A stretch of 64,000 nucleotides of DNA from Rhizobium leguminosarum (lineage in GTDB: Bacteria; Pseudomonadota; Alphaproteobacteria; Rhizobiales; Rhizobiaceae), in assembly GCF_002953715.1 (NCBI RefSeq), contig NZ_CP025013.1:124001-188000 (forward strand). The letters are read 5' to 3'. Below, one piece after another: positions 1-8,809 of this stretch (position 1 is the stretch's first letter; each line of letters starts with the position of its first letter). A program made the translations under genes and the position numbers. The notes below the pieces were generated by a model, which was not told where the DNA came from, made no database searches, and saw only the letters and a program-made list of their open reading frames with translations.

Positions 1-1392
1 GAAGTGGTCGCCGCGGTAGACGCCGACCAGCAGGGATCGGAATTTCCCGTTGGTCTTGGCATAGGCGCCGATCACCACCTCGTGGCCGGCGCGGCATTTC
101 GACTTCGCCCAGCTTTCGGTACGGCCGGATTGATAGGGTGCATCCGCCTCTTTCGAGACGATGCCTTCCAGCGAGAGCTTGCAGGCAGACCGGAGAACTG
201 CATCACCGCCGGTGTCGAAATGCTCGACGAAACGGATGCGCGGATCATTGCCGGCGTCGGACAGAAGGCTTTGAAGCCGCGTCTTGCGCTCGACGAGCGG
301 CAGAGATCGCACGTCCTCGCCACCCTCATAGAGAAGATCGAAGGCGAAATAGACGAGCTCCCCCGTCTTGCCTTCCGAAAGGGCCGCCTGCAGGGCCGCG
401 AAATCAGGAACGCCGTGATCGTCGAGGGCGCAGATCTCGCCGTCGATGATCGCATCGGGCAGTGTCGATGCCGCCTCGGCGATCTCGGGATATTTGGCCG
501 TCCAGTCGAGCCCTTTCCTGGTCTTCAGCGTCGCCTCACCATCCATCACCCGCATCTGGATCCGGTAACCGTCGAACTTGATCTCGTGAATCCAGCCGGT
601 GCCGGCCGGAGGGCGTTCCAGGGTCTGGCAGAGCTGCGGCACAATGAAATCCGGCAGATCGATTTTTGTGGCCGGTTTCGATTTCCGACCACCTCCGGCG
701 TTCTCCTTTCGCTCTTCGGCAGCCAGTCCGTGATTGCTGTCCCAGACGGCATCAGCCTGAACGTCACCACCCTCGACCATGAAAGGCTTGGGCTTTCGTC
801 CCTTGCCGGCGGCAATCATCTCCATGGTTCGGCCTGAGGCGACAGAGGTGTCGTTCTTCTCGAGGATCGCTTCGCCATTATTTTCGACAGAGAACTGATC
901 ATGGTGTTTGATGAGCAGCCAATTTGTCCGGTTGCCGCCGTTGCGATCATTGCGCATGCGCACCAGCACGAAGCTGCCGTGCAGGCGTTTGCCTTCCAGA
1001 GTAAACTTGAAATCGCCTTTTGCCAGTGCCTGCTCCGGGCTCTTCTTTCCTTCCGGTTCCCAATAGCCCCGATCCCAGAGCATGACCGTGCCACCGCCAT
1101 ACTGCCCTTTCGGAATGGTGCCTTCGAAATCACCATAGTCGAGCGGATGATCCTCCACCTCGACGGCCAGCCGCTTGTCGTGCGGATCGAGGGACGGACC
1201 TTTCGTGACAGCCCAGGATTTGAAGATGCCATCGAGCTCGAGTCTCAGATCGTAGTGCAGTCGAGTGGCATCGTGTTTCTGGATGACAAAACGACGGCGA
1301 TTGCTGCGCGCGAGGCGCTTTTCACCGGTCGGCTCGGCCGTTTTCTGAAAGTCGCGCTTCGATCGATAAGTCGATAGTTTGTCACTGGCCAT
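1..1392 (-). CDS. ligD: ATP-dependent DNA ligase LigD, N-terminal part (cut by window edge)
   Basis: The open frame runs on the minus strand from an ATG at 1392 to the window edge (464 residues seen). It starts with the phosphoesterase domain: the QKHDATRLHYDLRLELDG block near residues 35-52 carries the His/Asp metal ligands. A basic linker follows, then the ligase nucleotidyltransferase domain with the adenylation motif EIKFDGYR, whose Lys272 should receive AMP. The primase-polymerase domain usual in LigD would lie beyond the left edge. LigD works with Ku in non-homologous end joining; no ku gene is in the window. Plus-strand ORFs over this stretch are antisense shadows. Which of several rhizobial LigD paralogues this is cannot be told. 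Confidence 0.93.
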   Translation of the reverse strand, partial: MASDKLSTYRSKRDFQKTAEPTGEKRLARSNRRRFVIQKHDATRLHYDLRLELDGIFKSWAVTKGPSLDPHDKRLAVEVEDHPLDYGDFEGTIPKGQYGGGTVMLWDRGYWEPEGKKSPEQALAKGDFKFTLEGKRLHGSFVLVRMRNDRNGGNRTNWLLIKHHDQFSVENNGEAILEKNDTSVASGRTMEMIAAGKGRKPKPFMVEGGDVQADAVWDSNHGLAAEERKENAGGGRKSKPATKIDLPDFIVPQLCQTLERPPAGTGWIHEIKFDGYRIQMRVMDGEATLKTRKGLDWTAKYPEIAEAASTLPDAIIDGEICALDDHGVPDFAALQAALSEGKTGELVYFAFDLLYEGGEDVRSLPLVERKTRLQSLLSDAGNDPRIRFVEHFDTGGDAVLRSACKLSLEGIVSKEADAPYQSGRTESWAKSKCRAGHEVVIGAYAKTNGKFRSLLVGVYRGDHF

Positions 1393-1430
1393 GGTCGTTC
1401 CCGAAAGCAACCCCGATAGCGAAATGCCGC

Positions 1431-1473
1431 CTGACGGCTGGAAGTTCCATCAGGGTGCTCCTCCAGCCGTCAG
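1431..1473. repeat. 12-bp perfect inverted repeat between ligD and the SLC13 gene
   Basis: CTGACGGCTGGA at 1431-1442 is repeated as its exact reverse complement at 1462-1473, with a 19-nt spacer. It lies in the divergent promoter region, 39 bp upstream of the ligD ATG and about 100 bp upstream of the permease ATG. No T-run follows on either strand, so a terminator is unlikely. An operator or a leader hairpin is possible. The arms are seen directly; the role is not. Confidence 0.5.
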
Positions 1474-1571
1474 CGGACAAAACGGCTGGGAATAGACGAG
1501 AAAAAAATGTCTCCGCCTCGCCGCATCGTTCTCTCGCTTGAAACGTTAATCGCTACCACCGGGATGCAAAT

Positions 1572-3338
1572 ATGCGCGCTGATCAATGGCTATCTCTTCT
1601 CATCATCGCGCTGATGATGGGCGCGTTCCTGTGGGGGCGTTATCGATACGATATAGTCGCTGTGAGTTCCCTTCTCGCTGCAATCATTGCCGGTATCGTC
1701 CCTGCCAAGAATGCTTTTTCCGGCTTTTCCGATGACATTGTCATCATCGTTGGCAGCGCGCTCATCGTCAGCGCGGCGATATCCAGATCGGGGATCATGG
1801 ATGTCGCCTTGCGCAGATTTTCTCCCGAACGACGCGGGTCACGGATGCAGCTGATCATTCTGGTTGCCATTGTCGCAGCCCTGTCGGCTTTCATCAAAAA
1901 CATTGGTGCGCTGGCGATCATGATCCCGGTCGCTGTGCAAATGGCCCGGAAATCACGCGTATCACCGTCGATGTTCCTGATGCCGATGTCTTTCGCCTCT
2001 CTGCTCGGAGGGCTTATGACGCAGATCGGCACGTCGCCAAACATCATCGTTTCCCGGGTGCGCGAGGAGATCACCGGGCAGCCGTTCATGATGTTTGACT
2101 ATACGCCTGTCGGCCTGGCGCTCTCGGTCGCCGGGGTTGTCTTTCTGGCGCTCTTCTACAAGCTGCTGCCTGAAAGATCACGGGTCGAAACGTCGATGGA
2201 TGAGGCGGTGGCCATCAAAAACTACACAACCGAGGCCAAGGTCACCGCGCCATCAGGGGCGATCGGGCGGTCCGTCAGCTGGCTGCAGAAGCCGGCGGGC
2301 GGCGATGCGATGGTGACTGCGATTATCGGTGGCAACGGCCAAAGACGAACGCCCCTTCCCGACACGGTGCTTAAGGATGGCGACCTTCTTATTATCGAGG
2401 GGGAGCAGAGCGCCCTCGACAAGATCGTCAGTGAAGCCAAGCTTCAACTGTCCGACCGTAAACACGAGCCCGAGATACGCCAAGACATCAGTTCTGTTGA
2501 AGCTATCGTTGGCGAACATTCCCGATTGATCGGCGTCAGCGCAAAAGACGTTTCTCTCTTCCACAATACCGGGCTCAACCTTCTTGCCGTCAGCCGCCGC
2601 GACAGGCGCTTCACCGAGCGCCTGGGCGAGATCAAGATCCGCAATGGCGACGTCGTAGTCTTGCAGGGCGACTTGCAGAAACTGCCGGATCTTCTACGCG
2701 AATGGGGATGTTTGCCGCTGGTCGAACGAGATATGAAGCTCGGCAACGCCCGCAATGGCATGATCCCCGTCATTATCCTGATGGCAACGATGGGGGCGAC
2801 AGCCTTCGGCGGCATTCCCGTCGCGACAGCGTTTTTCGCCGCCGCTTTTCTGATGGTGGTCACCGGATCCGTTCCTTTGCGGGAAGTCTATCACCATCTC
2901 GATGCGCCCATTCTGATCATGCTGGCCGCTCTCATTCCGATCAGCGACTCGCTCAGGACCACAGGAACCACCGACATCATCGCGGACCTCCTCTCGCGAA
3001 CCGCCGAAATGCTCCCGCCCTTTGGTGCTTTGGCTCTCATCCTGGTTGCGGCCATGGCCGTAACCCCGTTTTTGAACAACGCAGCGACGGTTCTGGTCAT
3101 GGCACCGATCGCCGCGACCTTTGCCGAGAAGCTGGGCTTCAGGCCCGATGCTTTTCTGATGGCGGTGGCAATTGGAGCCGGCTGTGACTTCCTCACGCCC
3201 ATCGGACACCAATGCAACACGCTTGTGATGGGACCGGGCGGATATCGATTTGGTGACTACGCCCGACTGGGTCTGCCGCTCTCGCTCATGGTGGTGGTCG
3301 TCAGTGTGCCGATCCTGCTGTTGGTTTGGCCGATCTGA
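1572..3338 (+). CDS. SLC13/DASS-family permease with TrkA-C domains
   Basis: A 588-residue inner-membrane protein. Residues 1-200 hold about five hydrophobic helices, with the KNIGALAIMIPV segment typical of the Na+/sulfate-dicarboxylate (CitT/SLC13-like) superfamily. Residues about 205-385 form two soluble RCK_C/TrkA-C modules (for example the GDLLIIEGE and GDVVVLQGD strands). About five more helices follow, with an NNAATVLVMAP motif that mirrors the first half. Substrates in this group include sulfate, thiosulfate, C4-dicarboxylates and citrate, and the sequence alone does not choose between them. The gene stands alone, divergent from ligD, so its neighbours do not suggest a substrate. Confidence 0.85.
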   Translation: MRADQWLSLLIIALMMGAFLWGRYRYDIVAVSSLLAAIIAGIVPAKNAFSGFSDDIVIIVGSALIVSAAISRSGIMDVALRRFSPERRGSRMQLIILVAIVAALSAFIKNIGALAIMIPVAVQMARKSRVSPSMFLMPMSFASLLGGLMTQIGTSPNIIVSRVREEITGQPFMMFDYTPVGLALSVAGVVFLALFYKLLPERSRVETSMDEAVAIKNYTTEAKVTAPSGAIGRSVSWLQKPAGGDAMVTAIIGGNGQRRTPLPDTVLKDGDLLIIEGEQSALDKIVSEAKLQLSDRKHEPEIRQDISSVEAIVGEHSRLIGVSAKDVSLFHNTGLNLLAVSRRDRRFTERLGEIKIRNGDVVVLQGDLQKLPDLLREWGCLPLVERDMKLGNARNGMIPVIILMATMGATAFGGIPVATAFFAAAFLMVVTGSVPLREVYHHLDAPILIMLAALIPISDSLRTTGTTDIIADLLSRTAEMLPPFGALALILVAAMAVTPFLNNAATVLVMAPIAATFAEKLGFRPDAFLMAVAIGAGCDFLTPIGHQCNTLVMGPGGYRFGDYARLGLPLSLMVVVVSVPILLLVWPI

Positions 3339-3398
3339 TTGCACCTGACACCGGGCGTTGCGGTGACCGATAGAAGTTTCGAAGCAGAGATGTGTTCC

Positions 3399-4454
3399 TC
3401 ACGCGGCGACGTCGGGAATAGGCAAGCCTAGGATCTCGGCATGTTTGCAAAGCTTTTGCCAAGCTGCATCGCCGACCGGCACGCCCTCTTCCAACGCCGA
3501 GCGGCGCTTTCGCGCTGCGCTGTCGCCCGGCATGCGAACGGCGCCATTGTTCCAGGGCGCCGGAGGATTGCTGCGGCATGCAGAGGCGAGAAAGTCAGAC
3601 TGCGCCGTAAAGGCATCGAGCCCGGCAAAAAAGGCGGGATCGATGACCTGAAGGAAAGCGCTTTGCGAAAAGACGCCGGACGGCGCGTTCGCCCGTCCCT
3701 TGCCGGAAAGCCCCTGCCCCAGCAATTCGACGATCAGCCCGAGCCCAAAGCCCTTGTGGCCCTTCAGCTGACCGCCGAGAGGCATCATCGTTCCGCCACG
3801 TTCGGTCACCTCGCGCGGATCATTGGTCGGCTCGCCTGCGGCGGTGAAAGCCCAGGCCTCCGGAAATTTCTTGCCGGCCTTGGCCAGGTTTTGCGTCATG
3901 GTCGTGGTGGTGATCGAGGCCGAGACGTCTATCAGGATCGGATCCTGAGATGTCGGGAATCCGGCAGCCATCGGGTTGGGCGTCAGGAGCGGCTTCGTGC
4001 CGCCATAGGGCGCAACGCGGCTTGCAGCGGGATGCGATACCGACAACTGCACGATGAGGCCCCGTTCGGTCACTTGCCGCATGAAGGCTGAAAGAGCGCA
4101 GGTATGGTGGCAGTTGCGGATCGCGGCGGTGACGACGCCATGATCGCCGACGCGTTCGCAGGCCTGTTCGATCGCCTTGGTCAGCAGCCATGCGCCAGGC
4201 AGGGATTTGCCGTCCCAAACAAAGGCCGCGCCGCGGTCATTGACCACCTCATAGCTGCCTGACTTCGCCAGCGAGCCGTCTTCCAACGCCTCGACATACC
4301 AGTTCAGAAGGCTGACACCATGCGTTTCGTGGCCGATCATGTCGCCCTCGACCAGGACGGCGGCAGTCGTTTCGGCCTTGTCGGGCTCCATGCCCGCACG
4401 GGTCAATATCTGCTCGGCGAATTGGGTCAGGGCAATGCGGTCAATCAGGGGCAT
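3399..4454 (-). CDS. Ldh-family (malate/lactate/ureidoglycolate-type) NAD(P)-dependent oxidoreductase
   Basis: The 351-residue product belongs to the type-2 malate/L-lactate dehydrogenase family, which has a non-Rossmann NAD(P) fold and oxidises 2-hydroxyacids or reduces cyclic imines. Landmarks are GHETHGVSLL near residue 40 with the catalytic-region His, NCHHTCALSAF near 115, PYGGTKPLLTPNPMAAGFP near 150 and GHKGFGLGLIVELLGQG near 235. The ATG at 4454 follows a GGAGGG ribosome site. It is the last gene downstream of the binding-protein gene, from which an mRNA hairpin separates it. In this island it probably oxidises a hydroxyacid derived from the imported sugar acid; the exact substrate is unknown. 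Confidence 0.85.
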   Translation of the reverse strand: MPLIDRIALTQFAEQILTRAGMEPDKAETTAAVLVEGDMIGHETHGVSLLNWYVEALEDGSLAKSGSYEVVNDRGAAFVWDGKSLPGAWLLTKAIEQACERVGDHGVVTAAIRNCHHTCALSAFMRQVTERGLIVQLSVSHPAASRVAPYGGTKPLLTPNPMAAGFPTSQDPILIDVSASITTTTMTQNLAKAGKKFPEAWAFTAAGEPTNDPREVTERGGTMMPLGGQLKGHKGFGLGLIVELLGQGLSGKGRANAPSGVFSQSAFLQVIDPAFFAGLDAFTAQSDFLASACRSNPPAPWNNGAVRMPGDSAARKRRSALEEGVPVGDAAWQKLCKHAEILGLPIPDVAA

Positions 4455-4479
4455 AGGTATCCCTCCGTCACGTCATCGA

Positions 4480-4514
4480 AAGCACGGGCCGCTATTTGCG
4501 GGCGACCCGTGCTT
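4480..4514 (-). terminator. Two-tier hairpin after the binding-protein gene (attenuator-like)
   Basis: The outer arms AAGCACGGG (4480-4488) and CCCGTGCTT (4506-4514) are perfect complements. The spacer contains an inner CCGC/GCGG stem. Read on the minus strand, the structure lies between the stop of the binding-protein gene and the start of the Ldh gene and ends in a short T-run. Such hairpins often protect the mRNA of the binding protein and reduce read-through, which would make Ldh less abundant than the binding protein. Confidence 0.55.
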
Positions 4515-4531
4515 AAGTTCTGCGAACCAGC

Positions 4532-6052
4532 TTACTTGAAGCGGATTTGCGAGAGCTGCAGTTCGGAATTCGTCGCGATCGTCGGCTTGAAGTCGAGACG
4601 CGGCGAGACGCGGGTGAAACCCACCATATGAAACATCGGGATGTCCGCGATGATTTCGGTGTTCACCTTGGCGAACAGCTCCTTCCAGAGTTTTGTGCGC
4701 TCGTCGCCGGTGGCAGACGTCGCCTTGGCGATCAGCGCGTCGACAGCGGGATCCCGAACCATGGAGTGGGAGCCGTCGGTCGCGTATTTCACGAATGCGG
4801 TGAAGACGGGATCGCCGGTCGCATTATCGTGCTGCGACTGGGTCAGAGTCGGACCGGAATCGGCGACAAAGGGTGCAACGAAATAGCCGTTCCACACGGA
4901 GACGTCATACATGTCCAGCTTCACGTTCAAGCCGGCTTCCTGAAGCATCGCCATCATCGCTTCCATCGCTTCGGTGGCGTTTGGATATTGCCCGTTGCGA
5001 CCGATGATCCGGATCTCACGATCGACCGGGACGCCATCAGCTTTCGCCGCTTCGACCAGTGCCTTCGCTTTTTCGGGATCATAGGGCCAGGCGGGGATAT
5101 CGGCATTGTAGCCGATCGTGGTGGGTACGACGAGCTGCGTCGCGATCTTCGCCTGTTCGGGGAACAGCGTTCCGAGCATCGCCTGACGATCGATGGCGAG
5201 GTTCATCGCTTCGCGGATGCGCCGATCGTTAAGGGGTGCTGCGCGCGTATCGATGCGCAGCGATGTCGTTTCGGAATTCGGATAGGCGAAATCGGTTTCC
5301 TTGTTGGTGGCATCCTGTACGGATACGGCCGGCACGATATCGGCTTCGCCGGCATCGACCATGGCCGCAGCAACGGCGCTGTCAGAGCGGAACAGATAGG
5401 TCGCCTGTTCCACCTGCGGCTTCTCTCCCCAATATTCCGGGTTACGCTTCAGCGCGATCGACTGGCCGATATCCCATTTGTCGAACGTATAGGGTCCGGT
5501 GCCAATCGGCTTGCGGGTGAATTCGTTTGCTGATGTCGCCTCGGCCGATTCCACGGCCATTACCGTCATCAGAAGCGGAAGAATCGGTTGCGCCGGTTTT
5601 GTCGTAATCCGGATGGTGTTGGCATCCGGCGTTTCGAAGCTGAACTCCGTGCCGCCGAAATATTTGCCGCCGGTTTCACAGCTGAGCTTCTTGTTCTTGT
5701 TGCGCTCGATGGTGAACTGGACATCTTTGGCGGTGAACGGCTTGCCATCGTGCCATTTGACATTCGGGCGCAGCTTGAACTCCCAGGTGTCGTCGTCGAT
5801 CTTCGACCATTCCGTCGCCAGGCGGGGTTTGAGGCCGCCATTGACGTAGTCGAATTCCACCAGCATCTCGTTGACGTTTTCAGAAATGACCCGGCCGACG
5901 TCCTGGCGCGCTGCCATACAGGGCTCGACGACATCGACGGTTTCGGCAAGCACAACGGTGACGTTGCTCTTGGCATCCTCAGCATGAGCCGAGCCGGCGC
6001 TCAGCGCGAGCACCGTTGTTGAAAAACAGGCAGCTAACAAATGCAATTTCAT
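4532..6052 (-). CDS. ABC transporter substrate-binding protein, family 5 (DppA/OppA class)
   Basis: A periplasmic binding protein of 506 residues. The start at 6052 is set by a GGGAGGAGAACG ribosome site just upstream; a longer in-frame extension lacks one. The signal peptide (MKLHLLAACF..., cleavage probably after AHA) leads into the mature protein. Family-5 signatures are TWEFKLRPNVKWHDGKPFTA near residue 90, RKPIGTGPYTFDKW near 180 and REAMNLAIDR near 285. It probably serves the permeases and fused ATPase at 14363-17834, which have no binding protein beside them. It is clearly paralogous to the protein at 54175-55695 (same length, shared PYDPEKAK and KADGVPVD blocks). Although the class usually binds peptides, the context points to a sugar acid or its conjugate. 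Operator site 1 lies 106 bp upstream. Confidence 0.9.
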   Translation of the reverse strand: MKLHLLAACFSTTVLALSAGSAHAEDAKSNVTVVLAETVDVVEPCMAARQDVGRVISENVNEMLVEFDYVNGGLKPRLATEWSKIDDDTWEFKLRPNVKWHDGKPFTAKDVQFTIERNKNKKLSCETGGKYFGGTEFSFETPDANTIRITTKPAQPILPLLMTVMAVESAEATSANEFTRKPIGTGPYTFDKWDIGQSIALKRNPEYWGEKPQVEQATYLFRSDSAVAAAMVDAGEADIVPAVSVQDATNKETDFAYPNSETTSLRIDTRAAPLNDRRIREAMNLAIDRQAMLGTLFPEQAKIATQLVVPTTIGYNADIPAWPYDPEKAKALVEAAKADGVPVDREIRIIGRNGQYPNATEAMEAMMAMLQEAGLNVKLDMYDVSVWNGYFVAPFVADSGPTLTQSQHDNATGDPVFTAFVKYATDGSHSMVRDPAVDALIAKATSATGDERTKLWKELFAKVNTEIIADIPMFHMVGFTRVSPRLDFKPTIATNSELQLSQIRFK

Positions 6053-6157
6053 TTCGTTCTCCTCCCATGCGCCTTTGGCGCTCCTCACAGTGAACTGCGT
6101 CCCGTTTCCGGTGCCCCGGCATCTATCTCCTCAGTAGTTTCTCAGAAGCACAAGTGC

Positions 6158-6171
6158 ACTAATATACTAGT
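6158..6171. promoter_or_regulatory. Predicted GntR operator, site 1 (upstream of binding-protein gene)
   Basis: ACTAATATACTAGT is a 14-bp palindrome in which 12 positions are symmetric. It lies 106 bp upstream of the binding-protein start. It matches sites at 12574-12587 and 17948-17961 at 11 of 14 positions each; together they read ACTRAWATWYTAGT. The regulator at 12671-13390 is the likely ligand, by inference. Confidence 0.6.
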
Positions 6172-6180
6172 TAACGACAG

Positions 6181-6224
6181 TCTTCAACCCTGGCGCTTCG
6201 AAGCGTGAAGCCTTCAACCTTGGC
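6181..6224. repeat. Direct repeats flanking a 12-bp palindrome, 3' of kdgD
   Basis: TCTTCAACCCTGGC (6181-6194) and CCTTCAACCTTGGC (6211-6224) are imperfect direct repeats 30 bp apart. Between them lies CGCTTCGAAGCG (6194-6205), a perfect palindrome. The block sits just after the kdgD stop, between it and operator site 1. It may be a processing or termination structure for the upstream unit; no long T-run was seen. Confidence 0.35.
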
Positions 6225-6238
6225 TAGGATGCGAAATT

Positions 6239-7144
6239 TTACCTTGCCGAAGCAATCAGTTCGCGCATCATCTCGACTTCCTCGTCGGTAAGATCCGTCA
6301 GTGGCGCCCGTACCGGTCCCGCCTCAAAGCCGCGCAAACGCACACCTGCCTTGACGGCGGAAACCGCATAACCGGCCTTGCGATCGCGAATACGGGCAAA
6401 GGGATAATAGAAATCGCGCAGCATCTGTTCACAGGCCGCGTCGTCACCGGCAAGGAATGCCTTGTGAAATTTCAGTGCCGTTTCAGGCACGAAATTGAAG
6501 ACCGCCGAGGAATAGGTCGGCATGCCGGCTCCGCGATAGGCCTGGGCAAACAGTTCATGTGTCGGCATGCCGCCAATATAGGAAAGCCGATCCCCGAGCG
6601 CGATCGTGACACGGCGCACCGTATCGATGTCACCGGTACCGTCCTTGAAGCCGATCAGATTTGGGCATTCGTCGGCAAGCTGAGCAAGCTGCTCGGCCGA
6701 AACCCGCGCCTGGCCACGATTATAAACGATAACGCCCATACTGGTGGCCCTGCAAACGGCTCGTACACGCGCGGCAATGCCATCTGCCGGCGCCTCGGTC
6801 AGGTAATGCGGCAGCAGAAGAATGCCGTCGCCACCTGCCGCCTCGATCTCGCGAGCCATGTCGCAGGCAATGCGCGTGCCATAGCCGCATCCGGCAATAA
6901 CCGGCGCATCGCCGGACACCGCGCGGGCGGCCTTTACCACCTCGACCACCTCGCCCGGTGTCAGCGAGAACAGCTCGCCGGTGCCGCCGGCAACGATCAG
7001 GCCGGCAACGGGGTAGGATGACAGCCATTCCAGATGCGCTGAAAACGGCCTGGGGGCAAATCGGTCCTCGGCATCGAAAGGAGTGACGGGAAAAGACAGC
7101 AGGCCGTTGCGAATGATCTCGCGAAGTTCCGTCGGGGCGATCAA
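6239..7144 (-). CDS. kdgD: 5-dehydro-4-deoxyglucarate dehydratase (KdgD)
   Basis: The 301-residue protein is a TIM-barrel member of the DHDPS/NAL superfamily. It matches the decarboxylating dehydratase that turns 5-dehydro-4-deoxyglucarate into 2,5-dioxopentanoate, CO2 and water. Visible landmarks are the GGTGELFSLT loop near residue 55, Tyr141 in VYNRGQ, and the Schiff-base Lys167 in GFKDGTGD. The start is a TTG at 7144 behind a GAGGAG ribosome site. It lies 17 bp after the semialdehyde dehydrogenase gene, which takes its product, and downstream of the galactarate/talarate dehydratase gene that would make its substrate. The related L-2-keto-3-deoxyarabonate dehydratase is an alternative reading; with the aldonate dehydratase nearby it may do both. 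Confidence 0.9.
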   Translation of the reverse strand: MIAPTELREIIRNGLLSFPVTPFDAEDRFAPRPFSAHLEWLSSYPVAGLIVAGGTGELFSLTPGEVVEVVKAARAVSGDAPVIAGCGYGTRIACDMAREIEAAGGDGILLLPHYLTEAPADGIAARVRAVCRATSMGVIVYNRGQARVSAEQLAQLADECPNLIGFKDGTGDIDTVRRVTIALGDRLSYIGGMPTHELFAQAYRGAGMPTYSSAVFNFVPETALKFHKAFLAGDDAACEQMLRDFYYPFARIRDRKAGYAVSAVKAGVRLRGFEAGPVRAPLTDLTDEEVEMMRELIASAR

Positions 7145-7161
7145 TTTGGTACTCCTCGGTT

Positions 7162-8679
7162 TCAGTTGCGCAGGTCTTGCGGCAACAGGTCGGCGGGGAA
7201 ATTCTGATAGGCGACGGGGCGCAGAAACCTGCGGATCGACATGGTCCCGACGCTGGTTGCGCCGAAATTGGTCGAGGCCGGATAGGGTCCGCCATGCACC
7301 ATGGAATCGACAACCTCGACGCCGGTTGGGAAGCCGTTGACCAGCACTCTGCCCGCCCTCCGTTCGAGGATCGGCAGCAGGTCGCGGGCAAGGCCCAGAT
7401 CGGCGTCGTCCATATGGATCGTTGCAGTCAGCTGCCCCTGAAAGCTTTCGGCAAGGGTGAGCAACTTTTCAGGCGAGCCGACGCGCACGACGAGGCCGAG
7501 GGGACCGAAGACCTCTTCGCTGAGCGAGTGATCGGCAAGCCAGGCCGAGCCGTTGGTCTCGAACAGGTTCGGCGCTGCGTCGCGGCCGGCGCTCTGTGCC
7601 GCGAGAACCGGCGCGACGGCATTGCTTGTCCGCATCCGCTCGACACCTTCGTGATAGGCCGTGGCGATGCCTTTGGTCAGCATCGTCTGCGGCGCCACCT
7701 TTTCAAGAGCCGCCTTGGCGGCACTGGTGAACTTGTCCGCCTCCGGCCCGTCGACGACGACGGCGATACCGGGTTTGGTGCAGAACTGGCCGGCACCAAG
7801 CGTCAGGGATCCGGCCCAGCCGGAACCGATCGCCTCTGCCCGGGCAGCGGTAGCGGCCGGCAGCAGGAACATCGGATTAACGCTGCCGAGTTCCCCGAAA
7901 AAGGGGATCGGCTCAGGGCGCTGGGCGCAAAGGTCAAAGAGCGCCCTTCCGCCGGCAAGCGAGCCGGTAAAGCCGACGGCTTTGATGGCGGGATGCGTCA
8001 CCAGGGCCGTTCCGACATCACGACGGCCGCCCTGGATCAGGCTGAAGACGCCGGCCGGCATTCCAGTGCGCTCGATAGCGGCTGCAATCGCCTCGGCAAT
8101 GATCTCACCTGTGCCGGGATGGGCTGAATGTCCCTTCACCACGACCGGGCAGCCCGCGGCAAGCGCGGCCGCCGTATCACCGCCGGCCGTCGAAAATGCC
8201 AGCGGAAAATTCGAAGCGCCGAAGACGGCGACGGGGCCGATCGGCCGTTGCACCAGCCGGATTTCGGGGCGCGGCGCCGGTTGCCGGTCCGGTTGGGCCG
8301 CATCGATCCGAGCGTCAAGATGCGCGCCCTTGCGGATATGGTCGGCAAACAGTCGGAGTTGGCCGGTGGTGCGGGCGCGTTCGCCGTTGAGCCGGCCCTC
8401 CGGAAGCCCGGTTTCCTGCGTTCCAATGAGGGTGACGGCCTCGCCGCGCTTGTCGATCTCCTCGGCGATTGCCTCGAGGAAAATGGCGCGCTCCTCGCGT
8501 GTCGTTGCTGAAAATGCTGCAAAAGCAGCTTCGGCAGCGCGGCAGGCGCGGTCGACCAGTTCCGTTGTGCCGACAGCAAAGTCATGTGCCTGCCCATGCG
8601 CCGGCTCGGACTGAAATGTCGTCGTTCCGGCAATCCACTCGCCGGCGATGAAATGCTTGCCTGAAGGGGTCCAGCTCAT
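7162..8679 (-). CDS. 2,5-dioxovalerate (2-oxoglutarate semialdehyde) dehydrogenase
   Basis: A 505-residue aldehyde dehydrogenase of the type that oxidises 2-oxoglutarate semialdehyde to 2-oxoglutarate with NAD(P)+. The catalytic Cys300 lies in GAGQFCTKPG and the general-base Glu263 in FFGELGSVNP. The NAD(P)-binding region holds VFGASNFPLAFS and the GFTGS motif. Length and the GELGSVNP/QFCTKPG signatures fit the KGSADH group rather than generic ALDHs. The start at 8679 follows a GAGGAGAA ribosome site. It feeds the pathway product into the TCA cycle and would serve both branches, aldarate via KdgD and aldonate via the IlvD/Edd enzyme. It is separated from the upstream RraA gene by 179 bp holding two palindromic elements. 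Confidence 0.92.
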   Translation of the reverse strand: MSWTPSGKHFIAGEWIAGTTTFQSEPAHGQAHDFAVGTTELVDRACRAAEAAFAAFSATTREERAIFLEAIAEEIDKRGEAVTLIGTQETGLPEGRLNGERARTTGQLRLFADHIRKGAHLDARIDAAQPDRQPAPRPEIRLVQRPIGPVAVFGASNFPLAFSTAGGDTAAALAAGCPVVVKGHSAHPGTGEIIAEAIAAAIERTGMPAGVFSLIQGGRRDVGTALVTHPAIKAVGFTGSLAGGRALFDLCAQRPEPIPFFGELGSVNPMFLLPAATAARAEAIGSGWAGSLTLGAGQFCTKPGIAVVVDGPEADKFTSAAKAALEKVAPQTMLTKGIATAYHEGVERMRTSNAVAPVLAAQSAGRDAAPNLFETNGSAWLADHSLSEEVFGPLGLVVRVGSPEKLLTLAESFQGQLTATIHMDDADLGLARDLLPILERRAGRVLVNGFPTGVEVVDSMVHGGPYPASTNFGATSVGTMSIRRFLRPVAYQNFPADLLPQDLRN

Positions 8680-8745
8680 TGTTATTCTCCTCGGCGGAGC
8701 CTCGCTCCGTCCTGATGCGTGAAGTGTTGTCCAAGGTGCGCCGCC

Positions 8746-8799
8746 TTAGAACAGGATGATATTAGGCCAAGTCGGCCCAAAATCTGAATCCTGTTCTAA
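8746..8799. repeat. Palindromic intergenic element A
   Basis: TTAGAACAGGAT (8746-8757) pairs perfectly with ATCCTGTTCTAA (8788-8799), and the interior has a further GGCC/GGCC pairing. The form resembles short palindromic elements I know from many Rhizobium intergenic regions; the assignment rests on memory of that pattern, not a search. It lies between the RraA and semialdehyde dehydrogenase genes. Confidence 0.6.
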
Positions 8800-8809
8800 A
8801 TTAAATAGT

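Noticed and set aside
4..837. Long plus-strand frame of 277 codons over the ligD region
   Set aside because: It is antisense to the clear LigD frame, which carries the EIKFDGYR active-site motif; the plus-strand product has no family features.
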